Position numbers and translations under genes: made by a program. Of a stretch of DNA of 64,000 bases, positions 43,214-52,215 are shown one piece after another. Below the pieces are notes generated by a model. It was not told the origin of the DNA and ran no database searches. It worked only from the letters and a program-made list of their open reading frames with translations. The stretch is from assembly GCF_006715485.1 (NCBI RefSeq), contig NZ_VFNH01000003.1:868001-932000 (forward strand), in the 5' to 3' direction. Position 1 is the first letter of the stretch. Each line of letters opens with the position of its first letter. The stretch is from Herbaspirillum sp. SJZ107 (GTDB taxonomy: Bacteria > Pseudomonadota > Gammaproteobacteria > Burkholderiales > Burkholderiaceae_D).

Positions 43214-44452
43214 TTATCCAAAGAACACATAGGCGACGGAAATGGCGGCGATGATACCGGCCAGGTCCGCGATCAGCCCGCACGAAATGGCATAGCGCGT
43301 CTTGCGCACGCCGACCGAACCGAAATACAGGGCGACGATATAAAAGGTGGTGTCGGCCGAGCCCTGGAAGATGCAGGCCAGGCGGCCGACGAAGGAATCC
43401 ACGCCGTAGGTCTTCATGGCGTCGATCATCAGCGCGCGCGAACCGCTGCCAGACAACGGTTTCATCAATGCGGTCGGCAGTGCCGGCGTAAAGGCGGTGT
43501 CCAGGCCCACCATGCGGATCACCCATTCCAGGCCCTGCACGACAAAGCCGAGCACGCCCGAATTGCGGATCACGGAAATCGCCACCAGCATGCCGACCAG
43601 GTAGGGAATGATGGTCAGCGAAGTCTGGATGCCGCCCTTGGCGCCTTCGATGAAGGCTTCATAGACGTTCACGCCCTTGCGCAGCGCGCCGACGATGAAC
43701 ACGACGATGATCGTGAACAGGATCAGGTTGCTCGCGACCTTGGACACGGTCTCGATTTCCGGCTTGGTGAGATAGTTCGTGAAGTAAAAAATCATCAGGC
43801 CGATCGCGGCCGTGATGCCGCCCAGCCAGCTCAGCACCACGCCATTGATCAGGTTGATGCGCTGGCGGATCGAGACCGCGATGATGCCGGCCACGGTGGC
43901 GACATAGGTCGCGACCATGCAGGGAATGAAGATGTCGGACGGGTCCCTGGCGCCCAGGATGGCGCGCTGGGCCATGATGGCCAGCGGAATCAGGGTCAGG
44001 CCCGAGGTGTGCAGCACCAGGAACATGATTTGCGCGTTGCTGGCGGTATCTTTCTGCGGGTTTAAGCTCTGCAGGCTTTCCATCGCTTTCAGGCCGAACG
44101 GCGTTGCCGCATTGTCCAGGCCGAGCAGGTTGGCCGAGAAATTCATCACCATGTGGCCGGTGGCCGGGTGGTCTTTCGGCACGTCCGGGAAGATGCGCGA
44201 AAAGAAGGGAGAGATGAGTTTCGCCAGCCAGCCGATGGCGCCGGCCTTTTCGCCGACGTTCATGAGGCCGAGCCATAAGGTCATCACGCCGGCCAGCGGC
44301 AGGGCGATGTCCATCACCGCCATCTTGGACGAGTCGAAGGTGCCGTCGATGATGCGCTTGAAGATTTCGGTATCGCCAAGAAAGATCCATTGGGCGAGCG
44401 CCGCAATAAAACCAACCAGGAAGAAGCCGATCCAGATGTAATTCAGTGCCAT
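43214..44452 (-). CDS. Fused SpmA-SpmB-like membrane protein (nucleoside-recognition domain)
   Basis: The 412-residue protein has about ten hydrophobic segments. The first half, with ANLLGLDNAATPFGLKAM, matches SpmA (spore maturation protein A) and the second half, with LSGSGSRALMIDAM and ADTTFYIVALYFG, matches SpmB. In Gram-negative bacteria this fusion is often found beside PBP4, as here (6-nt gap). Its transported or sensed molecule is not known; the link to dacB suggests a role in cell-wall remodelling. Confidence 0.86.
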   Translation of the reverse strand: MALNYIWIGFFLVGFIAALAQWIFLGDTEIFKRIIDGTFDSSKMAVMDIALPLAGVMTLWLGLMNVGEKAGAIGWLAKLISPFFSRIFPDVPKDHPATGHMVMNFSANLLGLDNAATPFGLKAMESLQSLNPQKDTASNAQIMFLVLHTSGLTLIPLAIMAQRAILGARDPSDIFIPCMVATYVATVAGIIAVSIRQRINLINGVVLSWLGGITAAIGLMIFYFTNYLTKPEIETVSKVASNLILFTIIVVFIVGALRKGVNVYEAFIEGAKGGIQTSLTIIPYLVGMLVAISVIRNSGVLGFVVQGLEWVIRMVGLDTAFTPALPTALMKPLSGSGSRALMIDAMKTYGVDSFVGRLACIFQGSADTTFYIVALYFGSVGVRKTRYAISCGLIADLAGIIAAISVAYVFFG

Positions 44453-44630
44453 GGGAAATGTCGTTCGGGTCGCGTGCAGGGAAGAGTATAGGCGTACAGC
44501 CCACTGCCACGATGAAAGAATGCTGCAAGGCTATGTTTAAAAGTTATATTGCATGGGCCTCTATTGCCGCCGGATGCGCTTGGAGGCGCTTCCTGGGCCT
44601 ATAATTCGCAACGCTTCCTGGACCTCTGCC

Positions 44631-46457
44631 ATGCCGATCTTCCGCCCCGCTGCCCTTGCTGCTGCTGCCCTGCTGTCGACCCTGCTTCACGCCTCGGCCA
44701 CCGTGCCGGCCCGGGCCGCCACCACCACTACCGCCGCCGGCGAGGGCAAGGTCCTGCACATGTTCCTGTCCACCAGCGAAGCCGGCCTCGACCCGGCGGT
44801 CGGTTCCGACCTCGCCAGCCTGTCGCTGCTGGAAAACCTGTTCGATCCGCTGCTGCGCTACGACTACCTGGCGCGCCCGCTCAAATTGCAGGGCAATACC
44901 GCGACGGCGCTGCCGATTGTCGAGGAGGGCGGGCGCAGCTACACCTTCCACATCCGTCCCGGCATTTATTTCACGCCCGACCCGGCGTTCAAGGGGAAGC
45001 AGCGCGAAGTGACCGCCCAGGATTACGTCTACAGCCTCACGCGCCTGTACGATCCGGCGCTGAAATCGCCCTGGTCTTTCCTGTTTGACGGCAAGCTGCT
45101 GGGCGATGCCGCCCTGAAGACCAATTTTAGTGTGGACACCCGAATTCCCGGCTTGCAGGCGCTCGACCGCTACACGCTGCGGATCCGCTTGACGGAAGCT
45201 GATAACAATTTCCTGTTCTATATGGCGACCCCGGCCACCGGCGTGGTGGCGCGCGAAGTGATCGAGGCTTACCCGGGCCAGGCCGGCAACCACCCGGTCG
45301 GCACCGGGCCCTTCATGCTGGGCGAGTGGAAGCACAGCGACCGCATCGTCCTGCTGAAGAATCCGGCCTCCACCGCCGTGTTCCATGGCACGCCCGGCAA
45401 TGGACCGGGCACAAGCGCGGCCGACGGGGCGATCGGCGCTGCGCTCGAAGGCAAGACCCTGCCGCGCGTGGACCGGGTCGAAGTGAAAATCGCGGAAGAA
45501 TTCCAGGGCCGCATGCTGGGCTTCCTCAACGGCGAATACGATTACCTGGAGCAGGTGCCGGAATCGATGACGGAGATGGTGATCCAGAACGGCAAGCTGA
45601 AGCCGGCGCTGGCCGCGCGCGGCATGGAACTGTACCGCTTCCCGGTGCTGCAGACCTATTACATGTGGATGAACATGCAGGACCCGCTCATCGGCGGCTA
45701 TGGCAAGGACAAGCTGGCGCTGCGGCGCGCGATCGCGCTGAGCTACAACAGCGCGGAGGACATTGCGCTGTTAAAGAAAGGGTTTGCGATCAAGGCCGAG
45801 TCGCCGTTGCCGCCGAACGTGCTCGGCTACGATCCGAACTACCGCAGCCCGGTCCGCTACGATCCGGCGCTGGCGAATGCCCTGCTCGACAAATATGGTT
45901 ACGCCAGGCGCGACCCGGACGGTTTCAGGACGCAGCCGAATGGCGCCAACCTGACCCTGCAGATGAGCAGCGAAGCCACGGTCAGCGGCCGCCTGCGCGA
46001 CGAACTGTGGCGCAAGTGCCTGAATGCGATCGGCTTGCGGGTCGTGTTCAAATCGGACAAGAAGACCGAGATCATCAAGGCGTCGCGCCTCGGCAAGGTG
46101 CAGATGTTCGAGAGTAACTGGGTGGCCGACTTCCCGGACGGCGAGAATTTCTACCAGCTGCTGTACGGCCCGAACGCCGGCCGCGCCAATTACGCGCGCT
46201 TCAATCTGCCGGCCTATAACGAACGCTACGAACAGGCGCGGCTGCTGACCGACGGTCCGGCCCGCCAAAAGCTGTACTTCGAGATGAACCAGCTGATCCA
46301 CGCCTACAACCCGTGGGTGCCGCTGACCCAGGTGCTGTCGGCCGATATCCGCCAACCGTGGTTGAAAAACTACAAACGCCACCCGGTCGAACTGACGCAG
46401 TGGCGTTATCTGGATGTCGATGTTGCAGAAAGTGCACGCACGCTCCGGGCAAAGTGA
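44631..46457 (+). CDS. ABC-transporter oligopeptide-binding protein (family 5)
   Basis: The 608-residue protein has a signal peptide (about 1-30, MPIFRPAALAAAALLSTLLH) and an SBP_bac_5 domain, including GTGPFMLGEWKHSDRIVLLK and the C-terminal YKRHPVELTQWRYLDVD. Family 5 members bind di- and oligopeptides, and MppA binds murein tripeptide. No permease or ATPase genes are in the window, so it may use another transporter. Its place between dacB and ldcA fits a murein-peptide role. The ATG at 44631 gives a clean signal peptide. Confidence 0.83.
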   Translation: MPIFRPAALAAAALLSTLLHASATVPARAATTTTAAGEGKVLHMFLSTSEAGLDPAVGSDLASLSLLENLFDPLLRYDYLARPLKLQGNTATALPIVEEGGRSYTFHIRPGIYFTPDPAFKGKQREVTAQDYVYSLTRLYDPALKSPWSFLFDGKLLGDAALKTNFSVDTRIPGLQALDRYTLRIRLTEADNNFLFYMATPATGVVAREVIEAYPGQAGNHPVGTGPFMLGEWKHSDRIVLLKNPASTAVFHGTPGNGPGTSAADGAIGAALEGKTLPRVDRVEVKIAEEFQGRMLGFLNGEYDYLEQVPESMTEMVIQNGKLKPALAARGMELYRFPVLQTYYMWMNMQDPLIGGYGKDKLALRRAIALSYNSAEDIALLKKGFAIKAESPLPPNVLGYDPNYRSPVRYDPALANALLDKYGYARRDPDGFRTQPNGANLTLQMSSEATVSGRLRDELWRKCLNAIGLRVVFKSDKKTEIIKASRLGKVQMFESNWVADFPDGENFYQLLYGPNAGRANYARFNLPAYNERYEQARLLTDGPARQKLYFEMNQLIHAYNPWVPLTQVLSADIRQPWLKNYKRHPVELTQWRYLDVDVAESARTLRAK

Positions 46458-46628
46458 TTCTTTTGCCAGTTTTTCCTTAGCTAAACATTCCCTCTAGTTA
46501 TACTCAGCGCCGGAATTTTCATTGGCTGGCGCGGCACGCCTGCGCTTACCTTTGAGATGACCAATATCGTAATGCAAACACATTACCGGCATATGAAACG
46601 CGCGCGGCAAGTACCCAAGGAGAGAGGC

Positions 46629-49391
46629 GTGAAGCTCAAGACGTTAACCCACATGATTGCCCTGATCGGCGCCGTCAGCCCGGCTTTCGCCCAGCAGGTG
46701 GCATCGCAACAGCCGATGCAGCGCGTCGAAATCACGGGCAGCAGCATCCGGCGCATCAACCTGGAAGGCGCGCTGCCGGTCCAGACCATCACGCTGGACC
46801 AGCTCGACAAGCAGGGCATCAACAACGCCGAACAGTTGATGACGCTGATCTCGGCCAACGGCACCGGCGCCGACAACATGACCTCGGGGAACAACGTGTT
46901 CGGCGCCGACTCCGACCGCGTCAGCGGCGGCGGTTCCTTCGCGTCGCTGCGCGGCCTCGGCCCGAGCGGCACGCTGGTGCTGATCAACGGCCGCCGCATC
47001 GCCGGCTATGGCCTGTCCAGCAAGGCGGTCGACCTGAACACGATCCCGCTGGCAGCCATCGCCCGCGTCGAGGTGCTGAAGGATGGCGCGTCGGCGATCT
47101 ACGGTACCGATGCGGTCGGCGGCGTCATCAACTTCATCCTGAAGACCGATTTCGAAGGCGTGCAGGCGAGCGCCAGCGGCAACTTCACCGAAGCCGGCGG
47201 CGGCGCCACCCGGCGCCTGGGCCTGACGGCCGGCAAGGGGAGGCTGGACACCGACCGCTACAACGTCATGTTCGCCCTCGGCCACGACAAGAACGACCGC
47301 CTCGATTCCAGCCAGCGCAGCTTTTCCAATGGCTACCAGCCGCAGCGCGGCCTGTCGCCGGACACCACCGGCACCCCGGTCGCCAACCAGCTGACCGGTG
47401 CCGGCAGCGCGCTGGGCACCGGTTTCAAGATGCCGGGCGACCCCAGCACCTACCTGCAGGCCGGCCTGCTGAGCCTGCAAGGCAAGTGCGACACCGTCCC
47501 GGGCATGAACCAGTACACCAGCAGCCTGTGGGCCAAGACCACCTCGCCGCTGCGCTCGACCTATTCCTGTACCTACGACTACGGCGGCGACTACGTGATG
47601 CAGCTGCCGACCGAGCGCACCAATTTCGTGGCGCGCGGCACGTTCCAGCTGGCGCCGGAGCACCGCCTGTACGCCGAGGCCGTGGGCGCGCACACCAATG
47701 CCCTGGCGATCCTGACCCCGGCCCAGATCTCGACCACGCTGGCGGCCGGCAATGCCTATCCGGTGGGCGGTCCGTACTACCAGAACCTGCAGGCCTACAT
47801 TCCCAGCTACGATCCGACCAAGCCGATCCTGTACAAATGGCGCGCCTGGCCGCTCGGCGACCGCACCCAGCAATACAGCACCGACACCGCGCGCCTGCTG
47901 CTGGGCGCCGAAGGCACGCTGGCAAGCAAATGGGATTACCGGGTCGACCTGTCGCACAGCTTCAGCCGCACCACGACCGACCTGCTGGACGGCTACGCGA
48001 ATACCCGGGCGCTGTATTCGGTGCTGGGCAGCGGCATCGTCAATCCGTGGGCCTCGCCCGAGCAGGGCCAGAGCGACGCCGCCATGGCGGCGCTGAACGC
48101 GACCAAGTTCTACGGCCGCCTGCAGCAGGGCAAGACCACGCTGACCCAGCTGAACGGCTCGATCTCGGGCGAGATCTTCCAGCTGCCGGCCGGCGCCGTC
48201 TCGGGCGCGATCGGCACCGACCTGCGCCGCGAAAGCTACGCCTTCCACCAGGACGTCGACGCCACCCAGATCCTGCTGGCGCCGGGCAACGCCAACCAGA
48301 ACCGCGTGGCGCGCAACATCAAGGCGGTCTATGCCGAGCTGGTGGTGCCGGTCATCAAGGACCTGGAACTGCAGCTGGCGCTGCGCCGCGACGATTACAG
48401 CCTGATCGGCGCCACCACCAATCCGAAGGTCGCCTTCAGCTACCGTCCGGCCAGCTGGGTGATGCTGCGCGGTTCGGCGAACAAAGGCTTCCTGGCGCCG
48501 AGCTTCGGCCAGCTGTACAGCGGCCGCCTGAGCCAGGAGCTGCCGAACGGCGTGTCCGACCCGGTCGGCTGCGCGGCCCACCCGAACGACCCGCGCTACT
48601 GCGCGATCGAGCGCCTCGATTATTTCAGCGGCGGCAATCCGAACCTGCGTCCGGAAACCGCGAAGCAGGGCACGCTGGGCATCATCCTCGAGCCGAGCCC
48701 GAACTTCTCGGTGTCGGTCGACTACTGGGCGATCAACGTTAAGGACCGCATCCTGAACCGCACCCCGCAAGTGGTGCTGGCGAACGCCGCCGCGCTGCCG
48801 GAATACATCCATCGCAACGGCGAAGGCATCATCGAGTACATCGACGCCGGCTGGATCAATGCGGCCGGCCTCAAGACGCGCGGCGCCGACGTCGGCCTGC
48901 GCGGCCGCGGCAGCCTGCCGGGCGGCTGGCGCTGGAATGCGGGCCTGGACGGCACCTGGACCCAGAGCTACCAGTTCGCCGAGTTCGAGGGCCAGCCCTA
49001 CGTCGAATATGTCGGCAATTTTTATACGCGCGACCTGTACCTGCGTTGGAAGCACAACGCGACCTTCAGCGTGAGCAAGGGACCGTGGAGCTTCCTGCTG
49101 AGTAACCTGTACCGCGACGGCTACAAGGACCAGCTGCCGGATGCGGGCAAGAGCGCGCCGCCGGCCGGCTTCAAGCCGCACGTGAGCAGCTACACCACCT
49201 TCGGCCTGTCGACCACCTACACCGGCTTCAGGAACACCGCGATCACGGTCGGCATCCAGAACCTGTTCGACCGCGACCCGCCGTTCACGGCGCACAACGT
49301 GGACGAAGTCGTGGGTGCCGGCTGGGACCCGCGCGTGGCGGATCCGCGTGGGCGGGCGCTGAATTTCAACGTGCGTTACACGTTCTTCTGA
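46629..49391 (+). CDS. TonB-dependent outer-membrane receptor
   Basis: The 920-residue protein has a signal peptide (LKTLTHMIALIGAVSPAFAQ), a plug domain with VEVLKDGASAIYGTDAVGGV (about 140-160) and a beta-barrel ending in an aromatic residue (FNVRYTFF). The GTG at 46629 was chosen because AAGGAG lies 8 nt before it; an ATG at 46557 would add 24 charged residues before the signal. Substrate is unknown, but the neighbours are cell-wall peptide genes, so it may import muropeptides or peptides. A segment with VPGMNQYTSSLWAKTT... is not typical of siderophore receptors. Confidence 0.88.
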   Translation: MKLKTLTHMIALIGAVSPAFAQQVASQQPMQRVEITGSSIRRINLEGALPVQTITLDQLDKQGINNAEQLMTLISANGTGADNMTSGNNVFGADSDRVSGGGSFASLRGLGPSGTLVLINGRRIAGYGLSSKAVDLNTIPLAAIARVEVLKDGASAIYGTDAVGGVINFILKTDFEGVQASASGNFTEAGGGATRRLGLTAGKGRLDTDRYNVMFALGHDKNDRLDSSQRSFSNGYQPQRGLSPDTTGTPVANQLTGAGSALGTGFKMPGDPSTYLQAGLLSLQGKCDTVPGMNQYTSSLWAKTTSPLRSTYSCTYDYGGDYVMQLPTERTNFVARGTFQLAPEHRLYAEAVGAHTNALAILTPAQISTTLAAGNAYPVGGPYYQNLQAYIPSYDPTKPILYKWRAWPLGDRTQQYSTDTARLLLGAEGTLASKWDYRVDLSHSFSRTTTDLLDGYANTRALYSVLGSGIVNPWASPEQGQSDAAMAALNATKFYGRLQQGKTTLTQLNGSISGEIFQLPAGAVSGAIGTDLRRESYAFHQDVDATQILLAPGNANQNRVARNIKAVYAELVVPVIKDLELQLALRRDDYSLIGATTNPKVAFSYRPASWVMLRGSANKGFLAPSFGQLYSGRLSQELPNGVSDPVGCAAHPNDPRYCAIERLDYFSGGNPNLRPETAKQGTLGIILEPSPNFSVSVDYWAINVKDRILNRTPQVVLANAAALPEYIHRNGEGIIEYIDAGWINAAGLKTRGADVGLRGRGSLPGGWRWNAGLDGTWTQSYQFAEFEGQPYVEYVGNFYTRDLYLRWKHNATFSVSKGPWSFLLSNLYRDGYKDQLPDAGKSAPPAGFKPHVSSYTTFGLSTTYTGFRNTAITVGIQNLFDRDPPFTAHNVDEVVGAGWDPRVADPRGRALNFNVRYTFF

Positions 49392-49409
49392 TAGTCCGGG
49401 CGATCCACT

Positions 49410-49498
49410 ACGTCGTCCCTGCGAAGGCAGGGACCCAAGTTGCAAGCGTATCGTTAACGCAAGCAGAACTTGGGTCCCTGCCTCCGCAGGGACGACGT
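49410..49498. repeat. Inverted pair of REP-like elements between the receptor gene and ldcA
   Basis: Two facing units of 31 nt, 49411-49441 and 49467-49497, each CGTCGTCCCTGCG..GGCAGGGACCCAAGTT in outline, differ at one base. Each unit forms its own GCAGGG hairpin, and the pair forms a long stem with a 25-nt loop. It ends at the edge of the ldcA gene, 20 nt before the ATG at 49519. Confidence 0.88.
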
Positions 49499-49518
49499 CA
49501 ACGATGGTCCCTATCCGC

Positions 49519-50568
49519 ATGTCGAGCAAAATCCGTATGAGCAGGCGCCGTTTCGGCGGCGCACTGGCCGCCTCCCTGGCATTGCCTGCCGCCGCCTCTT
49601 CTTCCCCCGCCATGCCACCCCTGATCAAACCCCCGCGCCTGCGCAAGGGCGACGTCATCGGCCTGGTCGCCCCCGGCGGCTACACCAGCGACGACGCCAT
49701 CGAGAAGGCAGTAAAACACATCGAAGGCCTCGGTTTCCGGGTGAAGCAGGGCGCCTGGCTGCGCGAAGTCTGGGGCAACTACGGCGGCACGGTGGCCGCC
49801 CGCATCGCCGACCTGCATGCCATGTTCCGCGATCCGGAGGTCAAGGCGATCTGGGCGATCCGCGGCGGCTCCGGCTGCATCTCGCTGCTGCAGCACCTCG
49901 ATTACGGCCTGATCCGCAGCCATCCCAAGATCCTGCTCGGCTATTCCGACATCACGGCGCTGCATCTCGCCATCCGGCGTCACGCCGGCCTGGTGACCTT
50001 CCACGGGCCGGTCGCGAGCAGCACGCCGTCCGCGTATTCGGACGAGCACATGCTGGCGGTGCTGGTGGACCCGCGCGCCAGCTACACGATCCCGATGGCG
50101 GCGGAGAACGCCCTGAAAGCGCAGCAGGAACCTCAGTACGGCGTGCGCACCGTGCACGGCGGCGTCGCCAGCGGGCGGCTCGTCGGCGGCAACCTGTCCC
50201 TGGTGAGCGCGCTGGCCGGCACGCCGTATGCCGCCGATTACCGCGACAGCATCCTGTTCATCGAGGAAGTCAACGAGGAACCGTACCGGATCGACCGCTG
50301 GCTGACCCAGCTCGATTTGTCGCTGCCGCTGGCAGGGGCGGCCGCCGTCATGATCGGCATCTGCGAGAACTGCGGGCCGCAGGGAGAAGGACCGTCGCTG
50401 ACGCTGGACCAGACCCTCGACGTGCACCTGCAGCCCTTGCAGGTGCCGGCGGTGAGCGGCTATTCGTTCGGCCACATCCGCCACCAGTTCACCATGCCGC
50501 TGGGCGTGCGCGCCACGCTCGATACGGCTGCGCAGACGTTGACGCTGCTGGAGCCGGCGGTCAGCTAG
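49519..50568 (+). CDS. ldcA: Murein LD-carboxypeptidase (peptidase S66)
   Basis: The protein has 349 residues. A twin-arginine-like signal (SRRRFGGALAAS) may export it. The S66 fold shows GLVAPGGYTSDDA, the nucleophile serine in LGYSDITALHL (about residue 139), and later the catalytic Glu and His regions (FIEEVNEEPYRIDR and YSFGHI). It removes D-Ala from murein tetrapeptides. Possible starts are 49504, 49519 and 49537; the REP element ends at 49498, so the first has no room for a ribosome site. It completes the cell-wall recycling set in this region. Most LdcA are cytoplasmic, so a Tat signal would be unusual. Confidence 0.88.
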   Translation: MSSKIRMSRRRFGGALAASLALPAAASSSPAMPPLIKPPRLRKGDVIGLVAPGGYTSDDAIEKAVKHIEGLGFRVKQGAWLREVWGNYGGTVAARIADLHAMFRDPEVKAIWAIRGGSGCISLLQHLDYGLIRSHPKILLGYSDITALHLAIRRHAGLVTFHGPVASSTPSAYSDEHMLAVLVDPRASYTIPMAAENALKAQQEPQYGVRTVHGGVASGRLVGGNLSLVSALAGTPYAADYRDSILFIEEVNEEPYRIDRWLTQLDLSLPLAGAAAVMIGICENCGPQGEGPSLTLDQTLDVHLQPLQVPAVSGYSFGHIRHQFTMPLGVRATLDTAAQTLTLLEPAVS

Positions 50569-50574
50569 CAGCGG

Positions 50575-51117
50575 TCAGCGCGCGCCGAACACCAGGCAGG
50601 TGGTCGTCGCATGCGCGTACAGCCGGCCCTGCGCATCGACGATCCTGCCCTCGGCGGTCGCCAGCTGGCGGCCGCAATGCAGCACCTTGCCGATCGCGCG
50701 CAGGGGCCCGCCATCCAGGCGCGCGCCGCGCACCAGGTTGACGCTCAGCTCCGCCGTCGTGTAGCCCTGGCCCGGCGCCAGCATGGTCTGCACCGCGCAG
50801 CCGACCGCCGAATCGAGCAGGGTCGCATACCAGCCGCCGTGCACGGTGCCCATCGGGTTCAGGTGGCCGGGCAGGGGCGTGCCCTGGAAGGTTGCCTGGC
50901 CTCCCTCCACCTCGACCAGGAAGAAGTCCAGCGTCTCGGCGATCGGCGCATACGGAAAGCGACCGGCCAGCAGCGCCTGCATGATCTCGAGGCCGCTCAT
51001 GGCGCGCGCCGCTTCCGCCGGCACCACGCCCGGCTTGCCGCCGGCCTGCGCCACGCGGGCGCGCACCTCGCGCAGCTGTCGTTCCCATTGTTCTGCCGTT
51101 GTCGATGCGGTGTTCAT
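50575..51117 (-). CDS. PaaI-family acyl-CoA thioesterase
   Basis: The 180-residue hot-dog protein has the PaaI motif HLNPMGTVHGGWYATLLDSA (about 86-105) and RGARLDGGPLRAIGKV. It hydrolyses acyl- or aryl-CoA thioesters. A helical N-terminal extension of about 45 residues precedes the hot-dog fold. It ends 7 nt from the convergent ldcA gene. The substrate is unknown. Confidence 0.85.
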   Translation of the reverse strand: MNTASTTAEQWERQLREVRARVAQAGGKPGVVPAEAARAMSGLEIMQALLAGRFPYAPIAETLDFFLVEVEGGQATFQGTPLPGHLNPMGTVHGGWYATLLDSAVGCAVQTMLAPGQGYTTAELSVNLVRGARLDGGPLRAIGKVLHCGRQLATAEGRIVDAQGRLYAHATTTCLVFGAR

Positions 51118-51195
51118 GCGCTGTCCTCGGTGAGTGCGTAGGCACGGATTGGTACGACGATTATGCCCGGGTTCCGCCGTGTTATCCGGCGCTCT

Positions 51196-52104
51196 TCAAC
51201 TTCCCGCCAGCGCCTGGCAGCGCGCCACCAGGAATTCGCGCAGCACCCGCACCGCCGGCGATACCTGCCGGCGGTTGGCCAGCACCATATACAAGGGCAC
51301 GTTGCTCCCTTGCCAATCCGGACATACCTGGCGCAGCCGGCCGGCGGCGAGGTCGGCCTGCACGTCGATGCGCGAGCGGTAGCAGATGCCGAGTCCTTCC
51401 AGCGCCCAGCGCCGCACGATCTCGGAATCGTCGGCCACGCGGTCGCCCTGCACCGTGACCTCGATGTCCTCGCCGTCCTTGCTGAAACCCCAGCGGTCGT
51501 TGACCGCCTCGTCCAGCATGAAGCACAGGCAGTTGTGGTCACCCAGCGCGTGGGGCGAGGCCGGCACCCCGCGCCTGGCGAGGTAGGCGGGCGCCGCGCA
51601 CAGCACGCGCCGGTTATCCTGCAGCAGCGGCAGCGCCACCATGCTCGATCCGGGCGGCTTCCCGAAGCGCAGGCCGATGTCGACCGGCTCGCGGTAGATG
51701 TCGGCCACGCGGTCGGTCAGCTGCAGGCGCAGGCGCACGCCCGGATGGCGCGCCTGGAAGTCGTTCAGCCAGGGCAGCACCACGTGGCGGCCGAGGTCGG
51801 ACGGCATCGAGATGTGCAGCTGGCCCTCGACGCCGTCGCCGCCGGCGCGCAGTTCGTCCTCGGCCTCGCGCAAGCCGTCCAGCAGCGCCTTGCTGCGCCC
51901 CAGCAGGCGTTCGCCGGCCAGGGTCAGGCGCATGCTGCGCGTGGTGCGCACGAACAGGGCGGCGCCGAGGTCGGCCTCCAGGCGCTTCAGGCCGGCACTG
52001 GCCACGGCCGGCGACAGCGCGAGCTGGCGTGCCGCCGCCGACAGGCTGCCGTGGTCGGCCGTCGCCACGAAGATTTCCAGGTCCTGGACACTACGTATTT
52101 TCAA
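51196..52104 (-). CDS. LysR-family transcriptional regulator (TTG start)
   Basis: The 302-residue regulator has the HTH ATADHGSLSAAARQLALSPA (about 12-31) and LysR effector domain. No ATG exists upstream in the open frame near the right place; the start is proposed at the TTG (52104-52102) giving MKIRSVQDLEIFVATADHGS, which matches the usual pattern of this subfamily. No strong ribosome site is visible. It is divergent from the oxidoreductase at 52216, with 111 nt between starts, the arrangement typical of a LysR regulator and its target. Confidence 0.85.
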   Translation of the reverse strand: MKIRSVQDLEIFVATADHGSLSAAARQLALSPAVASAGLKRLEADLGAALFVRTTRSMRLTLAGERLLGRSKALLDGLREAEDELRAGGDGVEGQLHISMPSDLGRHVVLPWLNDFQARHPGVRLRLQLTDRVADIYREPVDIGLRFGKPPGSSMVALPLLQDNRRVLCAAPAYLARRGVPASPHALGDHNCLCFMLDEAVNDRWGFSKDGEDIEVTVQGDRVADDSEIVRRWALEGLGICYRSRIDVQADLAAGRLRQVCPDWQGSNVPLYMVLANRRQVSPAVRVLREFLVARCQALAGS

Positions 52105-52215
52105 TGCGATTTTCAAAGGATCGTTGAAAGTGAATTCGAGATTATCCAGTTTATCAAAAAAGCGAAACTGGTCAGAATGACAGCCATCCACAATCAACCT
52201 GCATAAGGAGCCCCC

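Noticed and set aside
46644..49658. Open frame of about 1000 codons on the strand opposite the TonB receptor
   Set aside because: It is a shadow of the receptor gene, in GC-rich DNA that lacks stops by codon bias. It has low-complexity Arg/Ala/Gln content and no recognisable domain.
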